Source of the DNA: Jiangella rhizosphaerae
GTDB lineage: Bacteria; Actinomycetota; Actinomycetes; Jiangellales; Jiangellaceae
Length of the DNA: 64,000 nucleotides
NCBI RefSeq assembly: GCF_003579925.1
Contig: NZ_QUAL01000191.1
Location: 17,216-81,215 of the forward strand
Direction: 5' to 3'
A model generated the notes under the pieces. The model was not told the DNA's origin. It saw nothing but the letters and a program-made list of their open reading frames with translations, and did no database searches. Below, piece after piece: positions 41,090 to 49,496 of this stretch; position 1 is the first letter of the stretch; the number at the start of each line of letters is the position of its first letter. The translations under genes and the position numbers were made by a program.

Positions 41090-42573
41090 CGGCGGCTCGC
41101 CCTGAGCGAGGCACCCAGGTAGCCACGGCGGTCCAGTTCGGCGACCAGCCGCCGGTAGCCGGTGGTGAGCCGCTCGTGCGCGTCGGCGCGCGGCTCGATC
41201 ACGGCGCGCCGGGCGACCATGGCCGCGGCCCGCTCGGCCACGGCCGGCCGCCGTGCGGCCGAGGCGAGCACGGCCATGCCGAAGGCCGGTTCCGGGGTCC
41301 GCGGCAGGATCAGCGGCCGGCCGAGGACGTCGGCGCGGAGCTGGTTCCAGTAGCCGCTGCGCGTCGCCCCGCCGGTGATGCTCACCTGACCGGAGACGTC
41401 GGCGCCCAGCTCGGCGAGTCGCTCGAAACACAGGCGCTCGACGAAGGCCACGCCCTGGATGACGGCCGCGTACCGCTCCGCACGGCTCGACACGGTGCCC
41501 AGCTCGAACCGTGTGGCGTCGGGACGCACGAACGGGAACCGCTCACCGCGGGCCGTGAGGGGATACACGACGGCGCCGGCCGGCTCGTACCGGCGCCCGG
41601 CTTCGCCGGCGAGCGCGTCGAGGTCCTCGCCGCCGAACTCCGCCGCGACGGCGCCCGCCCCGACGTTGGACGCGCCGCCCGGGAGCCACCCGCCGTCGGG
41701 GTGGCGGTGGCTGTAGACGGCCCCGGCAGGATCGTCGATGAGCACGGAGGAGACGCCCTTGAGCACCAGCGTCGTGCCGAGCACGCAGTTCCACGCGCCG
41801 GGTGTGAGCGCGCCGGCGGCGATCTGAGCGGCACACCCGTCGGTCATTCCGGCGACGACCGGGGTGCCGGCCGGGATGCCGGTGTGGCCGGCGGCGTCGT
41901 GGGTGACGGTGCCCAGCGTGCTGCCCGGCGCGACGACGGCGGGAAGGGCCGCCGGGTCGAGGCCGGCCGCGTCGAGGAGCCGGCGGTCCCATCGCCCGGC
42001 GACGACGTCGTAGCCGGACTTCAACGCGTGGCTGCTGTCGGTGTTCACACGGTGTCCGACCAGCCCCGCGGCAATCACGTCGGCGCTGTGCGCGACGTAG
42101 GCGCCAGCGGCACCACCGGCCCGGTGGCGGCGCAGCAGCCAGCCGATCTTCGGCAGCGCCCAGGACACCTGGACCGGTGCCCCGGCGCCGAGCCGCGCGT
42201 TCAGCCGGTCCACCTCGTCCGCCGCGCGAGCGTCGTCGTACATGATCGCGGGGGTGAGCGGGACGCCGTGCTCGTCGCTGAGCAGCACGGTTCCGGAGGT
42301 GCCGCAGACGGCGACCGCACCGACCGGCGCTCGGCGCTGGGTGAGCGTGAGCGCGCCGAACGCCTGCCGCGAAGCCGCACCGGCGGCCTCCCACCACTGG
42401 CGCGGGTCCTGCTCGTGCCGGCGGGCGCCGGCGGCGGGGCGACGGCTCGTGAGCCGGCCGGAACCGAGCGCGAGGACGCGGCCGGCGTCGTCGGCGAGGA
42501 GGACGCGCACGCTCTGGGTCCCGAGGTCGATACCGACCCAGATGGCCTCGGCGGGCCGCGACTCCGTGTGCAC
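41086..42573 (-). CDS. FGGY-family carbohydrate kinase, first gene of operon
   Basis: A 495-residue kinase. WVGIDLGTQSVRVLLADDAGRVLA begins at about residue 9, then GTSGTVLLSDEHGVPLTPAIMYDDARA, AGMTDGCAAQIAAGAL, LGTTLVLKGVSS and SITGGATRSGYWNQLRADVLG. The pattern is FGGY with a longer C terminus, closest to D-ribulokinase/AI-2-kinase-like members; the substrate is not settled. GTG at 42573 is chosen because it begins just before the conserved region; another GTG lies at 42591. No ribosome site is seen, and a TATCTC -10-like box ends seven bases before the GTG, so the mRNA may be leaderless. Confidence 0.87.
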   Translation of the reverse strand: MHTESRPAEAIWVGIDLGTQSVRVLLADDAGRVLALGSGRLTSRRPAAGARRHEQDPRQWWEAAGAASRQAFGALTLTQRRAPVGAVAVCGTSGTVLLSDEHGVPLTPAIMYDDARAADEVDRLNARLGAGAPVQVSWALPKIGWLLRRHRAGGAAGAYVAHSADVIAAGLVGHRVNTDSSHALKSGYDVVAGRWDRRLLDAAGLDPAALPAVVAPGSTLGTVTHDAAGHTGIPAGTPVVAGMTDGCAAQIAAGALTPGAWNCVLGTTLVLKGVSSVLIDDPAGAVYSHRHPDGGWLPGGASNVGAGAVAAEFGGEDLDALAGEAGRRYEPAGAVVYPLTARGERFPFVRPDATRFELGTVSSRAERYAAVIQGVAFVERLCFERLAELGADVSGQVSITGGATRSGYWNQLRADVLGRPLILPRTPEPAFGMAVLASAARRPAVAERAAAMVARRAVIEPRADAHERLTTGYRRLVAELDRRGYLGASLRASRR

Positions 42574-42582
42574 ATCGTAGAG

Positions 42583-42624
42583 ATAACACACTTGTCCGTT
42601 AACTACAACGCTCCGATGTGTTAT
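42583..42624. promoter_or_regulatory. Inverted TGTGTTAT half-sites, candidate DeoR operator
   Basis: ATAACACA (42583-42590) and TGTGTTAT (42617-42624) form an exact inverted pair 26 bases apart in a notably A/T-rich patch. It lies between the kinase operon (leftward) and the glycerophosphodiesterase (rightward). DeoR-family proteins commonly bind spaced TGTTA-like half-sites. The DeoR gene in the leftward operon is the natural candidate; binding is inferred. Confidence 0.5.
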
Positions 42625-42681
42625 GTTCGCCCGCCCTGCCTGTGATATCCGGCCGGACCCGGCCGAGAGAGGAGCGCTGTC

Positions 42682-43374
42682 ATGCTCATCTGCGCACACC
42701 GCGGCTCTCCGGCGGAGGCGCCGGAGAACACGCTGGCGTCGTTCCGGCGTGCGGTCGCCGACGGAGCGGGCGAGATCGAGCTCGATCTGCGGGTGTCCGC
42801 CGACGGGCGGCTCGTCGTGATCCACGACGCGACGGTGGACCGGACGACGAACGGGACCGGCGCCGTCGCGGACCTGCGGCTCGAGCAGATCCAGGCGCTC
42901 GACGCCGGCGGTGAGCGGATCCCGTCGTTCGAGGAGGTGCTCGACGGCGTCGGCGCGCGGCTGCAAGTGGAGATCAAGGCGGCGGAGGCGGTGGAGCCGC
43001 TGGCCGAGCTGTTGCAGAGCCGGCCCGCTGACCTCGGCCGGATCTCACCGTGCGCCTTCGATCCCGGCGTCGTCGCCGACCTCGTCCGGCTGTTCCCTGC
43101 CGCGCCCGTGGGGCTGATCGCCTCAGCGGGCTCCGCCGAGACTCTGGCGCACGCGGCCGACCTGGCCGCCTCCCGGGTGTTGTTCGGCTGGCCGGGGACG
43201 ACCCGGGCGCTGGTGACGCGGGCCCGGCAGCACGGCATGGAGGTCAGCGTGTGGCCGGTCAACACCCCCGATCAGCTACGTCGGGCGCTCGACCTGGGCG
43301 TCGACGGGTTCACCACCGACCACCCGGGGGTCATCGGCGACGAGCTGGCGCGGATCGGGCGGCCGCGGTCATGA
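42682..43374 (+). CDS. Glycerophosphodiester phosphodiesterase (GDPD family)
   Basis: A 230-residue cytoplasmic GDPD. LICAHRGSPAEAPENT (residues 2-17) gives the first His and Glu, EIELDLRVSADGRLVVIHDATVDRTTNG (32-59) the metal Glu/Asp and second His, and RLQVEIKAAE a further Glu/Lys. It hydrolyses glycerophosphodiesters to glycerol-3-phosphate and an alcohol. ATG with AGAGGAG. It is divergent from a sugar-kinase operon across a shared operator-like region, so its substrate may be a phosphodiester of the sugar handled by those kinases. Confidence 0.92.
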   Translation: MLICAHRGSPAEAPENTLASFRRAVADGAGEIELDLRVSADGRLVVIHDATVDRTTNGTGAVADLRLEQIQALDAGGERIPSFEEVLDGVGARLQVEIKAAEAVEPLAELLQSRPADLGRISPCAFDPGVVADLVRLFPAAPVGLIASAGSAETLAHAADLAASRVLFGWPGTTRALVTRARQHGMEVSVWPVNTPDQLRRALDLGVDGFTTDHPGVIGDELARIGRPRS

Positions 43375-43376
43375 CG

Positions 43377-44282
43377 TCAGAGGGCGAACCACCCCGTGCG
43401 GAAGTGCCACGGATGGCCGGCGCGAACGTGACCGACCAGTGCGCGCTGCAGGGAGGTGTCCTGCGGGAGCGCGGCCAGGTCCGCTGCCGGACGCTTGAAC
43501 ACGAACTCGATCACTGTGTCGGTCCGGTCCGGTCCGCGGCGGGGAGAGAGTTCGAACCTGCGCTGGAAGGCCAGGATGTTCGAGTTCTCCGCCAGGTACG
43601 AGCGGAGCTGCGGATCCAGCACCCACGACGTGCAGACGGCGAAGCGGTACCGCTCGTGCCCGAACTCGCGACGGACGAACGCGGTGGCGGCGGCGACGGA
43701 GTCGTCGCAGGCCGCGGGTGTCAGCCGGCCCTCGGGAATGTGCAGCGAGAGCACGGGTTCGCCGAGGGCCGGTGCCGGCCGGGAGGATGCCGGCAGGTCC
43801 TCGTCGAAGTACGTGCGCTCCACGTGGAGCCGGCCGAGGTCGAAGATCGTGCCGCGGAAGTGGCGCGTCAGCCAGTTCTGCTCGCTCAGCCCGGCGACGC
43901 CGTGCAGCGACCGGTACGCGCTCAGCTGGCCGGCCAGGTTCCCCAGGATCCGGTTGCCGCTGTGCCGCGTCACGCCGTGCCGTTCATGGAACACGCGCAG
44001 TGCGGGCAGCACGGACAGGAACACCCACACGTAGAACAGGTTCCCGACCCGCTCGTGCGGGGCGCCGATGTCGCCCCACATCGGCATCGGCCGCGGGTCG
44101 CCCATCCCGGTGATCAGCTGCCGTCGGCGGTCCGCGAGCAGCGCCAGCAGGTCCGGCGACGCCGCGAGCGCGGGGCGGAGCGCCAGGATCGCGGCGCGGT
44201 CGCCGACGTCGACGCCGAGCTCTGCGAGCCAGTCATCGGCCTCGCCCGCCGAGGGCAGTTCGGTGGCGTTCCACTCCCGCAT
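43377..44282 (-). CDS. Acyltransferase-like protein with GNAT-like C-terminal domain
   Basis: A 301-residue protein of the two-domain kind annotated as N-acyltransferase N-terminal plus GNAT-like C-terminal domains: an all-helical N half (about 1-150, NLFYVWVFLSVLPALRVFHERHG) and a C half (about 155-300) with LHIPEGRLTPAACDDSV, CTSWVLDPQLRSYLAENSNILAFQRRFEL and PWHFRTGWF. The assignment rests on these characteristic strings. ATG at 44282 with GAGGAGAGGA. It is tail-to-tail with the GDPD gene by two bases and divergent from the solute-binding gene at 44427, beside an IclR-type element. Its substrate is unknown. Confidence 0.7.
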   Translation of the reverse strand: MREWNATELPSAGEADDWLAELGVDVGDRAAILALRPALAASPDLLALLADRRRQLITGMGDPRPMPMWGDIGAPHERVGNLFYVWVFLSVLPALRVFHERHGVTRHSGNRILGNLAGQLSAYRSLHGVAGLSEQNWLTRHFRGTIFDLGRLHVERTYFDEDLPASSRPAPALGEPVLSLHIPEGRLTPAACDDSVAAATAFVRREFGHERYRFAVCTSWVLDPQLRSYLAENSNILAFQRRFELSPRRGPDRTDTVIEFVFKRPAADLAALPQDTSLQRALVGHVRAGHPWHFRTGWFAL

Positions 44283-44381
44283 GTGCGTGTCCTCTCCTCG
44301 ACGCCGGCGGCTGGGGGAGCGCAGACAACTGGGTCGCAACCCATTGCGCTGGTCGCCGCCACCGCACTATGGTTGCATATA

Positions 44382-44409
44382 TCGACTCTATCTTCGAAAT
44401 ATCGAAGAT
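44382..44409. promoter_or_regulatory. IclR-type operator region before the second SBP
   Basis: TCGAC-N6-TTCGA (44382-44397) fits TCGAA-N6-TTCGA with one mismatch. It overlaps a 20-base dyad with perfect ATCTTCGA/TCGAAGAT arms (44390-44409). The end lies only 17 bases before the GTG at 44427, so binding would block transcription or initiation. The CTTCGATAT string here recurs at 48465, 54708 (reverse) and, as CATCGATAT, at 58924. Confidence 0.58.
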
Positions 44410-44426
44410 CCACGACAGGAGTTCCC

Positions 44427-45803
44427 GTGTTCACTCGCACCCCTGTGGCCGCCCAGATGTCGCGTCGTAGAGTCCTCCAGCTCGGCGGCGCCGCCGGCCT
44501 CGCCGCGTTCCTCGGCTCGTGCGGTCTGGGCGAGAACAGCAGCAGCAGTGGCTCCGGCGGAGGAAGCGCCGAGCTGGCCTTCTGGCTGACGCCGAACGCG
44601 TCGCCCGAGGCGATGAAGGCCTTCACCGACGAGATGGCCAAGGGCATCGACGAGGCCTCGGGTGGCGACATCAGTGCGACCAGCCTCGTCATCCCGTGGG
44701 AGAACGCGCTCACGAAGTACACGGCGGGCTACTCGGGCAACAACCCGCCCGACGTGGCCTACCAGATCATTCCGTGGATGAACAAGTGGCGCGAGACCGG
44801 CGTGCTGGCCGACTTCCGCGAATTCGCCAGCGACGACGACCTGGAGTACTTCACGAACGGCCAGCCGCAGTCGTACCTCGACGCCGCGACCGGCGCGAAC
44901 GGGGAACTGCTCGCCGTCCCGTTCACGCAGGGTTTCCAGCCGCTCGGCCTCAACGTCGCCATCTGGGAGAAGGCGGGCCAGCCGCCGCTGCCGACGACGT
45001 TCGAGGAGATGATCGGCTTCGCCGAGGCTCTGACGTTCGACACCAGCGGCCGCAACCTCAAGGATCCCGGTTTCGACCCCGAGAACGTCGAGCACTGGGG
45101 GATGGCGTGGTCGTCCATCCCGACCCAGGAGGACAACTGGGTCTGGCAGTACTTCTGGGGTTACGGCAGCGACTACATCAACGAGGCCGGTGACGACATC
45201 GGCTTCGACAACCCCGAGGGCCGCGAGGCGCTGGAAGTGATGAAGCGCCTGGTGGACTCGGGCGCGACGGTTCCGCAGGGGACGTTCGCCGACGACGCTC
45301 GCTGGAGCCAGGCGACGATCTCGGGCAGGTCCGGGATGCAGTGGATGCCGCCGCTGTCCGAGGAGCTCTGCAAGCAGTATCCGGACGCGCAGCTCAAGGT
45401 CGTCCCGCTGCCCGGCGGGCCCGCGGGCCGCAACATCGTCGCCGGCTGCGGCTACTGGGCGATCGCCGCCGAGAGCGAGAACCCCGAGGCGGCCTACGAG
45501 TTCGCCAGGTTCCTGCTCCAGCCCGAGCAGGCCGACCGCTACATCCGCATGATCCTCGGTCAGCCCACCCGCCCCGTCGAGGGGAACTTCTACGAGGAGC
45601 CGCTCGCCGACCCGCGCATGAACACGTTCCTCAACGAGGCCACCGAGTACGGCCAGTACGCGCGGGCCACGCTGGTGCTCCCGTACCAGCCGCAGGAGTT
45701 CCTCCTCGGCAAGATCAACGACTACCTGTTCAACGGGCAGCCGCTCGACGCGATGATCTCCGAGGCCTCCGAGGGCATCCGGCAGATGGCCAGCGCCGCC
45801 TGA
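44427..45803 (+). CDS. ABC sugar-binding lipoprotein with Tat-type signal
   Basis: A 458-residue family-1 solute-binding protein. GTG 44427 has AGGAG six bases ahead. The leader contains the twin-Arg stretch MSRRRVLQLGG and the lipobox LGSC (Cys32), followed by a Ser/Gly linker, so it is a Tat-exported lipoprotein. WNKW/WAW-rich segments (VWQYFWGYGSDYIN, SGRSGMQWMPPLSEEL, NIVAGCGYWAIAAESENPEAA) are usual for CUT1 binding proteins. The matching permeases lie 2.7 kb downstream, after the PhoD and discoidin genes. An IclR-type element lies immediately upstream. Confidence 0.93.
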   Translation: MFTRTPVAAQMSRRRVLQLGGAAGLAAFLGSCGLGENSSSSGSGGGSAELAFWLTPNASPEAMKAFTDEMAKGIDEASGGDISATSLVIPWENALTKYTAGYSGNNPPDVAYQIIPWMNKWRETGVLADFREFASDDDLEYFTNGQPQSYLDAATGANGELLAVPFTQGFQPLGLNVAIWEKAGQPPLPTTFEEMIGFAEALTFDTSGRNLKDPGFDPENVEHWGMAWSSIPTQEDNWVWQYFWGYGSDYINEAGDDIGFDNPEGREALEVMKRLVDSGATVPQGTFADDARWSQATISGRSGMQWMPPLSEELCKQYPDAQLKVVPLPGGPAGRNIVAGCGYWAIAAESENPEAAYEFARFLLQPEQADRYIRMILGQPTRPVEGNFYEEPLADPRMNTFLNEATEYGQYARATLVLPYQPQEFLLGKINDYLFNGQPLDAMISEASEGIRQMASAA

Positions 45804-45869
45804 CCGGAGCGCGGCACCCACTCAGCACGTCGACCCGTGCCGTTCCCGGCACCGAAGCGGAGGACTGTC

Positions 45870-47483
45870 ATGCCTCTCGACGATCCCGTGGTACCGCGCC
45901 CGACGTCCGGCGAGCTCCTCGCCGCGCGGTGGGGGCGACGCCGCTTCCTCACCGTCACCGGCGCGGCGGCCGCTCTGGCCTTCGGCGGCTCTCTGGCGAC
46001 GGCCGACACCTCGCCGCAGCGCAGCCGGCTGCCCTACCCGTTCACGCTGGGAGTCGCGTCGGGCGACCCACTTCCCGACGGCATCGTGCTGTGGACCCGG
46101 CTGGCGCCGGACCCGCTCGCCGCGTTCGGCGGCCTGGACGGGCGCATCTCGATCCCCGTGCAGTGGGAGCTCGCCGAGGACGAGGCGTTCCGGCGCGTGG
46201 TGCGGCGTGGAAACGTCCTGGCCCGGCCGGAGTTCGCCTACTCCGTGCACGTCGACGTGCGCGGGCTGCGGCCCGCGGCGCGGTACTTCTACCGGTTCCG
46301 CGCCGGCGACAGCATCTCGCCGCCGGGGCGCACCAAGACCGCGCCCGCCCACGGCTCCGCACCGGACTCGCTGGCGTTCGCCTTCGTGTCCTGCCAGCAC
46401 CGCGTGGTCGGCCACTACACCGCCTATCAGCACCTGACCGGCGAGGACTTGGACGTCGTGCTCCACCTCGGCGACTACATCTACGAAGGCGCCGACCAGG
46501 GCACGCTCGGCCGCGGCCACTTCCCGGAGCGCACGCTGCTCACGCTCGACGACTACCGCGCGCGGTACGCCCAGTACAAGACGGACCCGGACCTTCAGGC
46601 CGCCCACGCGGCGTTTCCGTGGATCGTCACCATGGACGACCACGAGGTGCTCTCCAACTGGGCGTCGGACTACTCCTTCTACCACCCGCAGGAGGCCGAG
46701 GCCGCGTTCCTGGTCCGCCGGGCCAACGCGTTCCGCGCCTACTGGGAGCACATGCCGCTGCGGCTGGGCAGCCTCCCGGACGGGCCGGACCTTCCGCTCT
46801 ACCGGCGCTTCGACTACGGCGGCCTGGCCCGGTTCAACGTGCTCGACACCCGGCAGTACCGCAGCGACCAGGCCAACGGCGACGGCGTCAAGCCGCCCAG
46901 CGACGAGAGCCGCGACCCGAACCGGACCATGCTGGGCGCCACGCAGGAGCAGTGGCTGCTCGACGGCCTGGCGGGGTCGCCGGCCAGGTGGAACGTCCTG
47001 GCCCAGCAGGTCTTCTTCTCGCAGCTCGACCTCAACGCCGCCGACGACCGCGAGTCATACGAGATGGACGCGTGGGACGGCTACGAGGCCAGTCGCGACC
47101 GCATCGTCGGCTTCCTCCAGGAACGCCGGGTCGCCAACCCCGTCGTCCTGACCGGCGACGTCCACGCCAACAACGCGTGCGAGATCAAGGCCGACTTCGA
47201 CGACCCGGACTCGGCCACCGTCGGCACGGAGTTCGTCGGCACCTCGATCAGCAGCTCCGGCGACGGCCGCGACACCGATCCCGGACGCGACGCACTGGCC
47301 TCGCAGCTGCCGCACATCCCGTACTACAACGTGCAGCGCGGCTACGTGCGGTGCGAGCTGACCTCCGAGCTGTGGCGCACCGATTTCAAGGTCGTTCCCT
47401 ACGTGAGCCGGCCGGGCGCGCCGCTGCGCACCGATGCCACCTTCTACGTCGAGAACGGCCGTCCCGGCCTCCGGCAGGCCTGA
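45870..47483 (+). CDS. phoD: PhoD-family alkaline phosphatase/phosphodiesterase, Tat-secreted
   Basis: A 537-residue exported metallohydrolase. ATG with GGAGGACT. A Tat leader RRFLTVTGAAAALAFGG spans about 24-40. A Fn3-like PhoD N domain follows (FTLGVASGDPLPDGIVLWTRL, about 58-150), then the catalytic domain: VSCQHRVVGHY, LHLGDYIYEGADQG, WIVTMDDHEVLSNW, VLTGDVHANNACEIK and TEFVGTSISSSGDGRD. These supply the Ca/Fe site of PhoD enzymes, which cleave phosphomono- and diesters, including teichoic acids. Placement between a sugar-binding protein and its permeases suggests it frees the transported sugar from a phosphate compound outside the cell rather than serving phosphate starvation. Confidence 0.92.
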   Translation: MPLDDPVVPRPTSGELLAARWGRRRFLTVTGAAAALAFGGSLATADTSPQRSRLPYPFTLGVASGDPLPDGIVLWTRLAPDPLAAFGGLDGRISIPVQWELAEDEAFRRVVRRGNVLARPEFAYSVHVDVRGLRPAARYFYRFRAGDSISPPGRTKTAPAHGSAPDSLAFAFVSCQHRVVGHYTAYQHLTGEDLDVVLHLGDYIYEGADQGTLGRGHFPERTLLTLDDYRARYAQYKTDPDLQAAHAAFPWIVTMDDHEVLSNWASDYSFYHPQEAEAAFLVRRANAFRAYWEHMPLRLGSLPDGPDLPLYRRFDYGGLARFNVLDTRQYRSDQANGDGVKPPSDESRDPNRTMLGATQEQWLLDGLAGSPARWNVLAQQVFFSQLDLNAADDRESYEMDAWDGYEASRDRIVGFLQERRVANPVVLTGDVHANNACEIKADFDDPDSATVGTEFVGTSISSSGDGRDTDPGRDALASQLPHIPYYNVQRGYVRCELTSELWRTDFKVVPYVSRPGAPLRTDATFYVENGRPGLRQA

Positions 47484-47533
47484 TGCCGGCCGCCCACCGT
47501 CGCCGCCCACCCGCTTCGCCGCCAGGAGGCACC

Positions 47534-48403
47534 ATGCCCCAACCCCGGCACCGCACGACCATCGCCGCCTTCGGCGCGTCCGCCGCCGTCATCGCGGCCG
47601 GCGTCCTCGCCATCGCCGCCCCGCAGGGCAGCACCACGCCCGTCGAACCGGCGCGGGCCGCGTCCCTCGAGCTCAGCGCCGATCCCGGCCGGGTCGCCGT
47701 CGACCCCGGGCTGTGCTCGCCCTCGACCGTCCGGGTCGGGGCGCGCAGCCTCGGCGAGCCGGCCTATCCGACGATCGACGTCGCGGCGCCGGAGCCGATC
47801 GGGCTCTCGCGCGACACCTTCACCACGTACGTGCCCGCCGACCGACCCGCCCTGACGCCGGTCGACGTGGTCGTCCCGGGTGACACCCCACCCGGCGAGT
47901 ACGAGCTGACGGTGCGGTCCGGGTTCAGCCGGCTCACGGTCCCGGTGACGGTGACCGAGCGCGACGCCGGGCCCGGCGCCAACCTCGCCCTGGGCCAGGA
48001 GACCACCGCGTCGACCGTCGGCAACCTGACCATGCCGTGCGGCGTCGTCGACGGCGATCGGACCTACACCCTCGAGGGCTACAACCGCCCGCCGACGGCC
48101 TGGGCCGACGGCTCGCCGGGCGTCTTCCCCGACCAGCTTGAGATCCGTCTCGCCCGGCCGGCCGACGTCGGCAGGGTCGACGTCCACACCCATCCGGAGA
48201 CGCGGTTCGCCCTGCGCGACTGGGACGTCCAGCTGCACACCGACGACGGCTGGACGACGGTGGCATCGGTCCGCGGCCACACCGCCGGCGGGTTCACGTC
48301 GACCTTCCCGAGCGTGCGCGCCGACGCCGTCAGGATCGTCACGCTCGCGACCAACGGCTACGCCTACGCGCTGGTGACCGAGGTGGAGGTCTACGGGCCG
48401 TGA
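47534..48403 (+). CDS. Secreted discoidin (F5/8 type C) domain protein
   Basis: A 289-residue exported protein. The signal or anchor segment is TTIAAFGASAAVIAAGVLAIA (about 8-28). An Ig/alpha-galactosidase-NPCBM-like strand region (about 45-140, LTPVDVVVPGDTPPGEYELTVRSG) is followed by a discoidin/CBM32-like domain (about 150-289) with ANLALGQETTAST, IRLARPADVGRVDVHTHPE, WDVQLHTDDGW and ALVTEVEVYGP. ATG with AGGAGG; an upstream ATG overlapping the PhoD stop is less likely. It probably binds a glycan at the cell surface for the PhoD enzyme before it and the importer around it. Confidence 0.78.
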   Translation: MPQPRHRTTIAAFGASAAVIAAGVLAIAAPQGSTTPVEPARAASLELSADPGRVAVDPGLCSPSTVRVGARSLGEPAYPTIDVAAPEPIGLSRDTFTTYVPADRPALTPVDVVVPGDTPPGEYELTVRSGFSRLTVPVTVTERDAGPGANLALGQETTASTVGNLTMPCGVVDGDRTYTLEGYNRPPTAWADGSPGVFPDQLEIRLARPADVGRVDVHTHPETRFALRDWDVQLHTDDGWTTVASVRGHTAGGFTSTFPSVRADAVRIVTLATNGYAYALVTEVEVYGP

Positions 48404-48454
48404 CCCGCGGCGTGGTCTTGTGCCTCGCCGCCACACCCTCTAGCGTGCTGCATA

Positions 48455-48473
48455 TGAAATGAATCTTCGATAT
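48455..48473. promoter_or_regulatory. IclR-type half operator before the permease genes
   Basis: The right half TTCGA (48466-48470) of TCGAA-N6-TTCGA is intact and the left half is degenerate (TGAAA). It is part of ATCTTCGATAT, an 11-base string also present in reverse at 44399-44409. It lies about 30 bases before the GTG at 48501 in an A/T-rich patch that marks a promoter, suggesting the permease block has its own start. Confidence 0.42.
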
Positions 48474-48500
48474 ACAGAAACATTGCCGGAAGGAGGCTCG

Positions 48501-49496
48501 GTGCAGGTCGACAGTGGAGGAGTCCTACAGAACGCCGGCCCCGCGTCCGCGCCCGGCGGGTCCGCCGCGCCGGTCCGGACGGCCGGTCCGCCCGGAGCCG
48601 GATCCGGCGACCGGCCCCCGCCCCGACGGCGCAGGCGCGGCGAGCTGCTGCCGGCGCTGCCGTTCCTGGTGGCCAAGGTGCTGCTGTTCGGGACGTTCAT
48701 CGCGTTCCCGTTCGTCTACACCGTCTACCTGACGTTCCAGCGCGGCTCGCTGCTCACCGGCCTGTCCTTCGCCGGTCTGGAGAACTACCGCAACGTCGTG
48801 CGCGACACGCTCTTCCACGAGACGCTGCGCAACACGGCGCTGTTCATGCTGGTGGTCATCCCGCTGACCCTCGTGGTCACCTGCGCGGTGGGCCTGCTGC
48901 TCTCCAGCCGGATCCGCGGCATCGGCGTCTACCGGTCGCTGATCTACACGCCGTCGCTGCTCTCGATCGTGGTGGCCGGGCTGATCTGGAAGATGCTCAT
49001 CGACCGCGAGACCGGTCCGCTCGACCGCGTCACCACCGCCCTGGGCTTCGACGTCCCCTGGCTGACCGACGGCACCACCGCCATCGTGTTCCTGTCCGTC
49101 GTCACGGTGTGGACCAGCATCGGGTTCTACTCGCTGCTGTTCATGTCGGCCTTCAACAACGTCGATCCCGATCTGGTCGACGCCGCCCGCATCGACGGCG
49201 CCGGCGGCTGGCAGGTGCTGACGAAGATCAAGCTGCCGCTCATCAGGCCGGTCGCCCAGGTGGTGCTCGTGCTCGTCACTATCAACGCGGTGCAGCTGTT
49301 CGACCTGGTCTACGTGATGACGCAGGGTGGTCCGGGCACCGCGACCTACACGGCCATGTGGTACGTCTACCAGAACGCCTTCAACGGCGGCAGCGTGCCG
49401 TACGCCGCCACCATGAGCCTCGTGCTGCTGGTGATCACCGCGGTCATCGCCGGGATCTTCATCAACCGCAGCCGGTCGGAGGCCGACGATGTCTAG
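48501..49496 (+). CDS. ABC sugar transporter permease (MalF-type)
   Basis: A 331-residue permease. The start is GTG 48501 because AGGAGG lies four bases ahead; the earlier in-frame ATG at 48459 falls inside the operator-like patch. A Pro/Gly/Arg-rich cytoplasmic N terminus (about 1-50) leads to six membrane segments (LPFLVAKVLLFGTFIAFPFVY first). The EAA loop is DLVDAARIDGAGGWQVL, followed by VMTQGGPGTAT. It overlaps the second permease by eight bases. No ATPase gene is present; a shared MsiK-type ATPase is assumed. Confidence 0.92.
   Translation: MQVDSGGVLQNAGPASAPGGSAAPVRTAGPPGAGSGDRPPPRRRRRGELLPALPFLVAKVLLFGTFIAFPFVYTVYLTFQRGSLLTGLSFAGLENYRNVVRDTLFHETLRNTALFMLVVIPLTLVVTCAVGLLLSSRIRGIGVYRSLIYTPSLLSIVVAGLIWKMLIDRETGPLDRVTTALGFDVPWLTDGTTAIVFLSVVTVWTSIGFYSLLFMSAFNNVDPDLVDAARIDGAGGWQVLTKIKLPLIRPVAQVVLVLVTINAVQLFDLVYVMTQGGPGTATYTAMWYVYQNAFNGGSVPYAATMSLVLLVITAVIAGIFINRSRSEADDV

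Noticed and set aside
48459..48500. ATG at 48459 as the start of the permease
   Set aside because: It lies within the IclR-type/A-T-rich promoter patch and lacks a ribosome site; GTG 48501 has AGGAGG just upstream.
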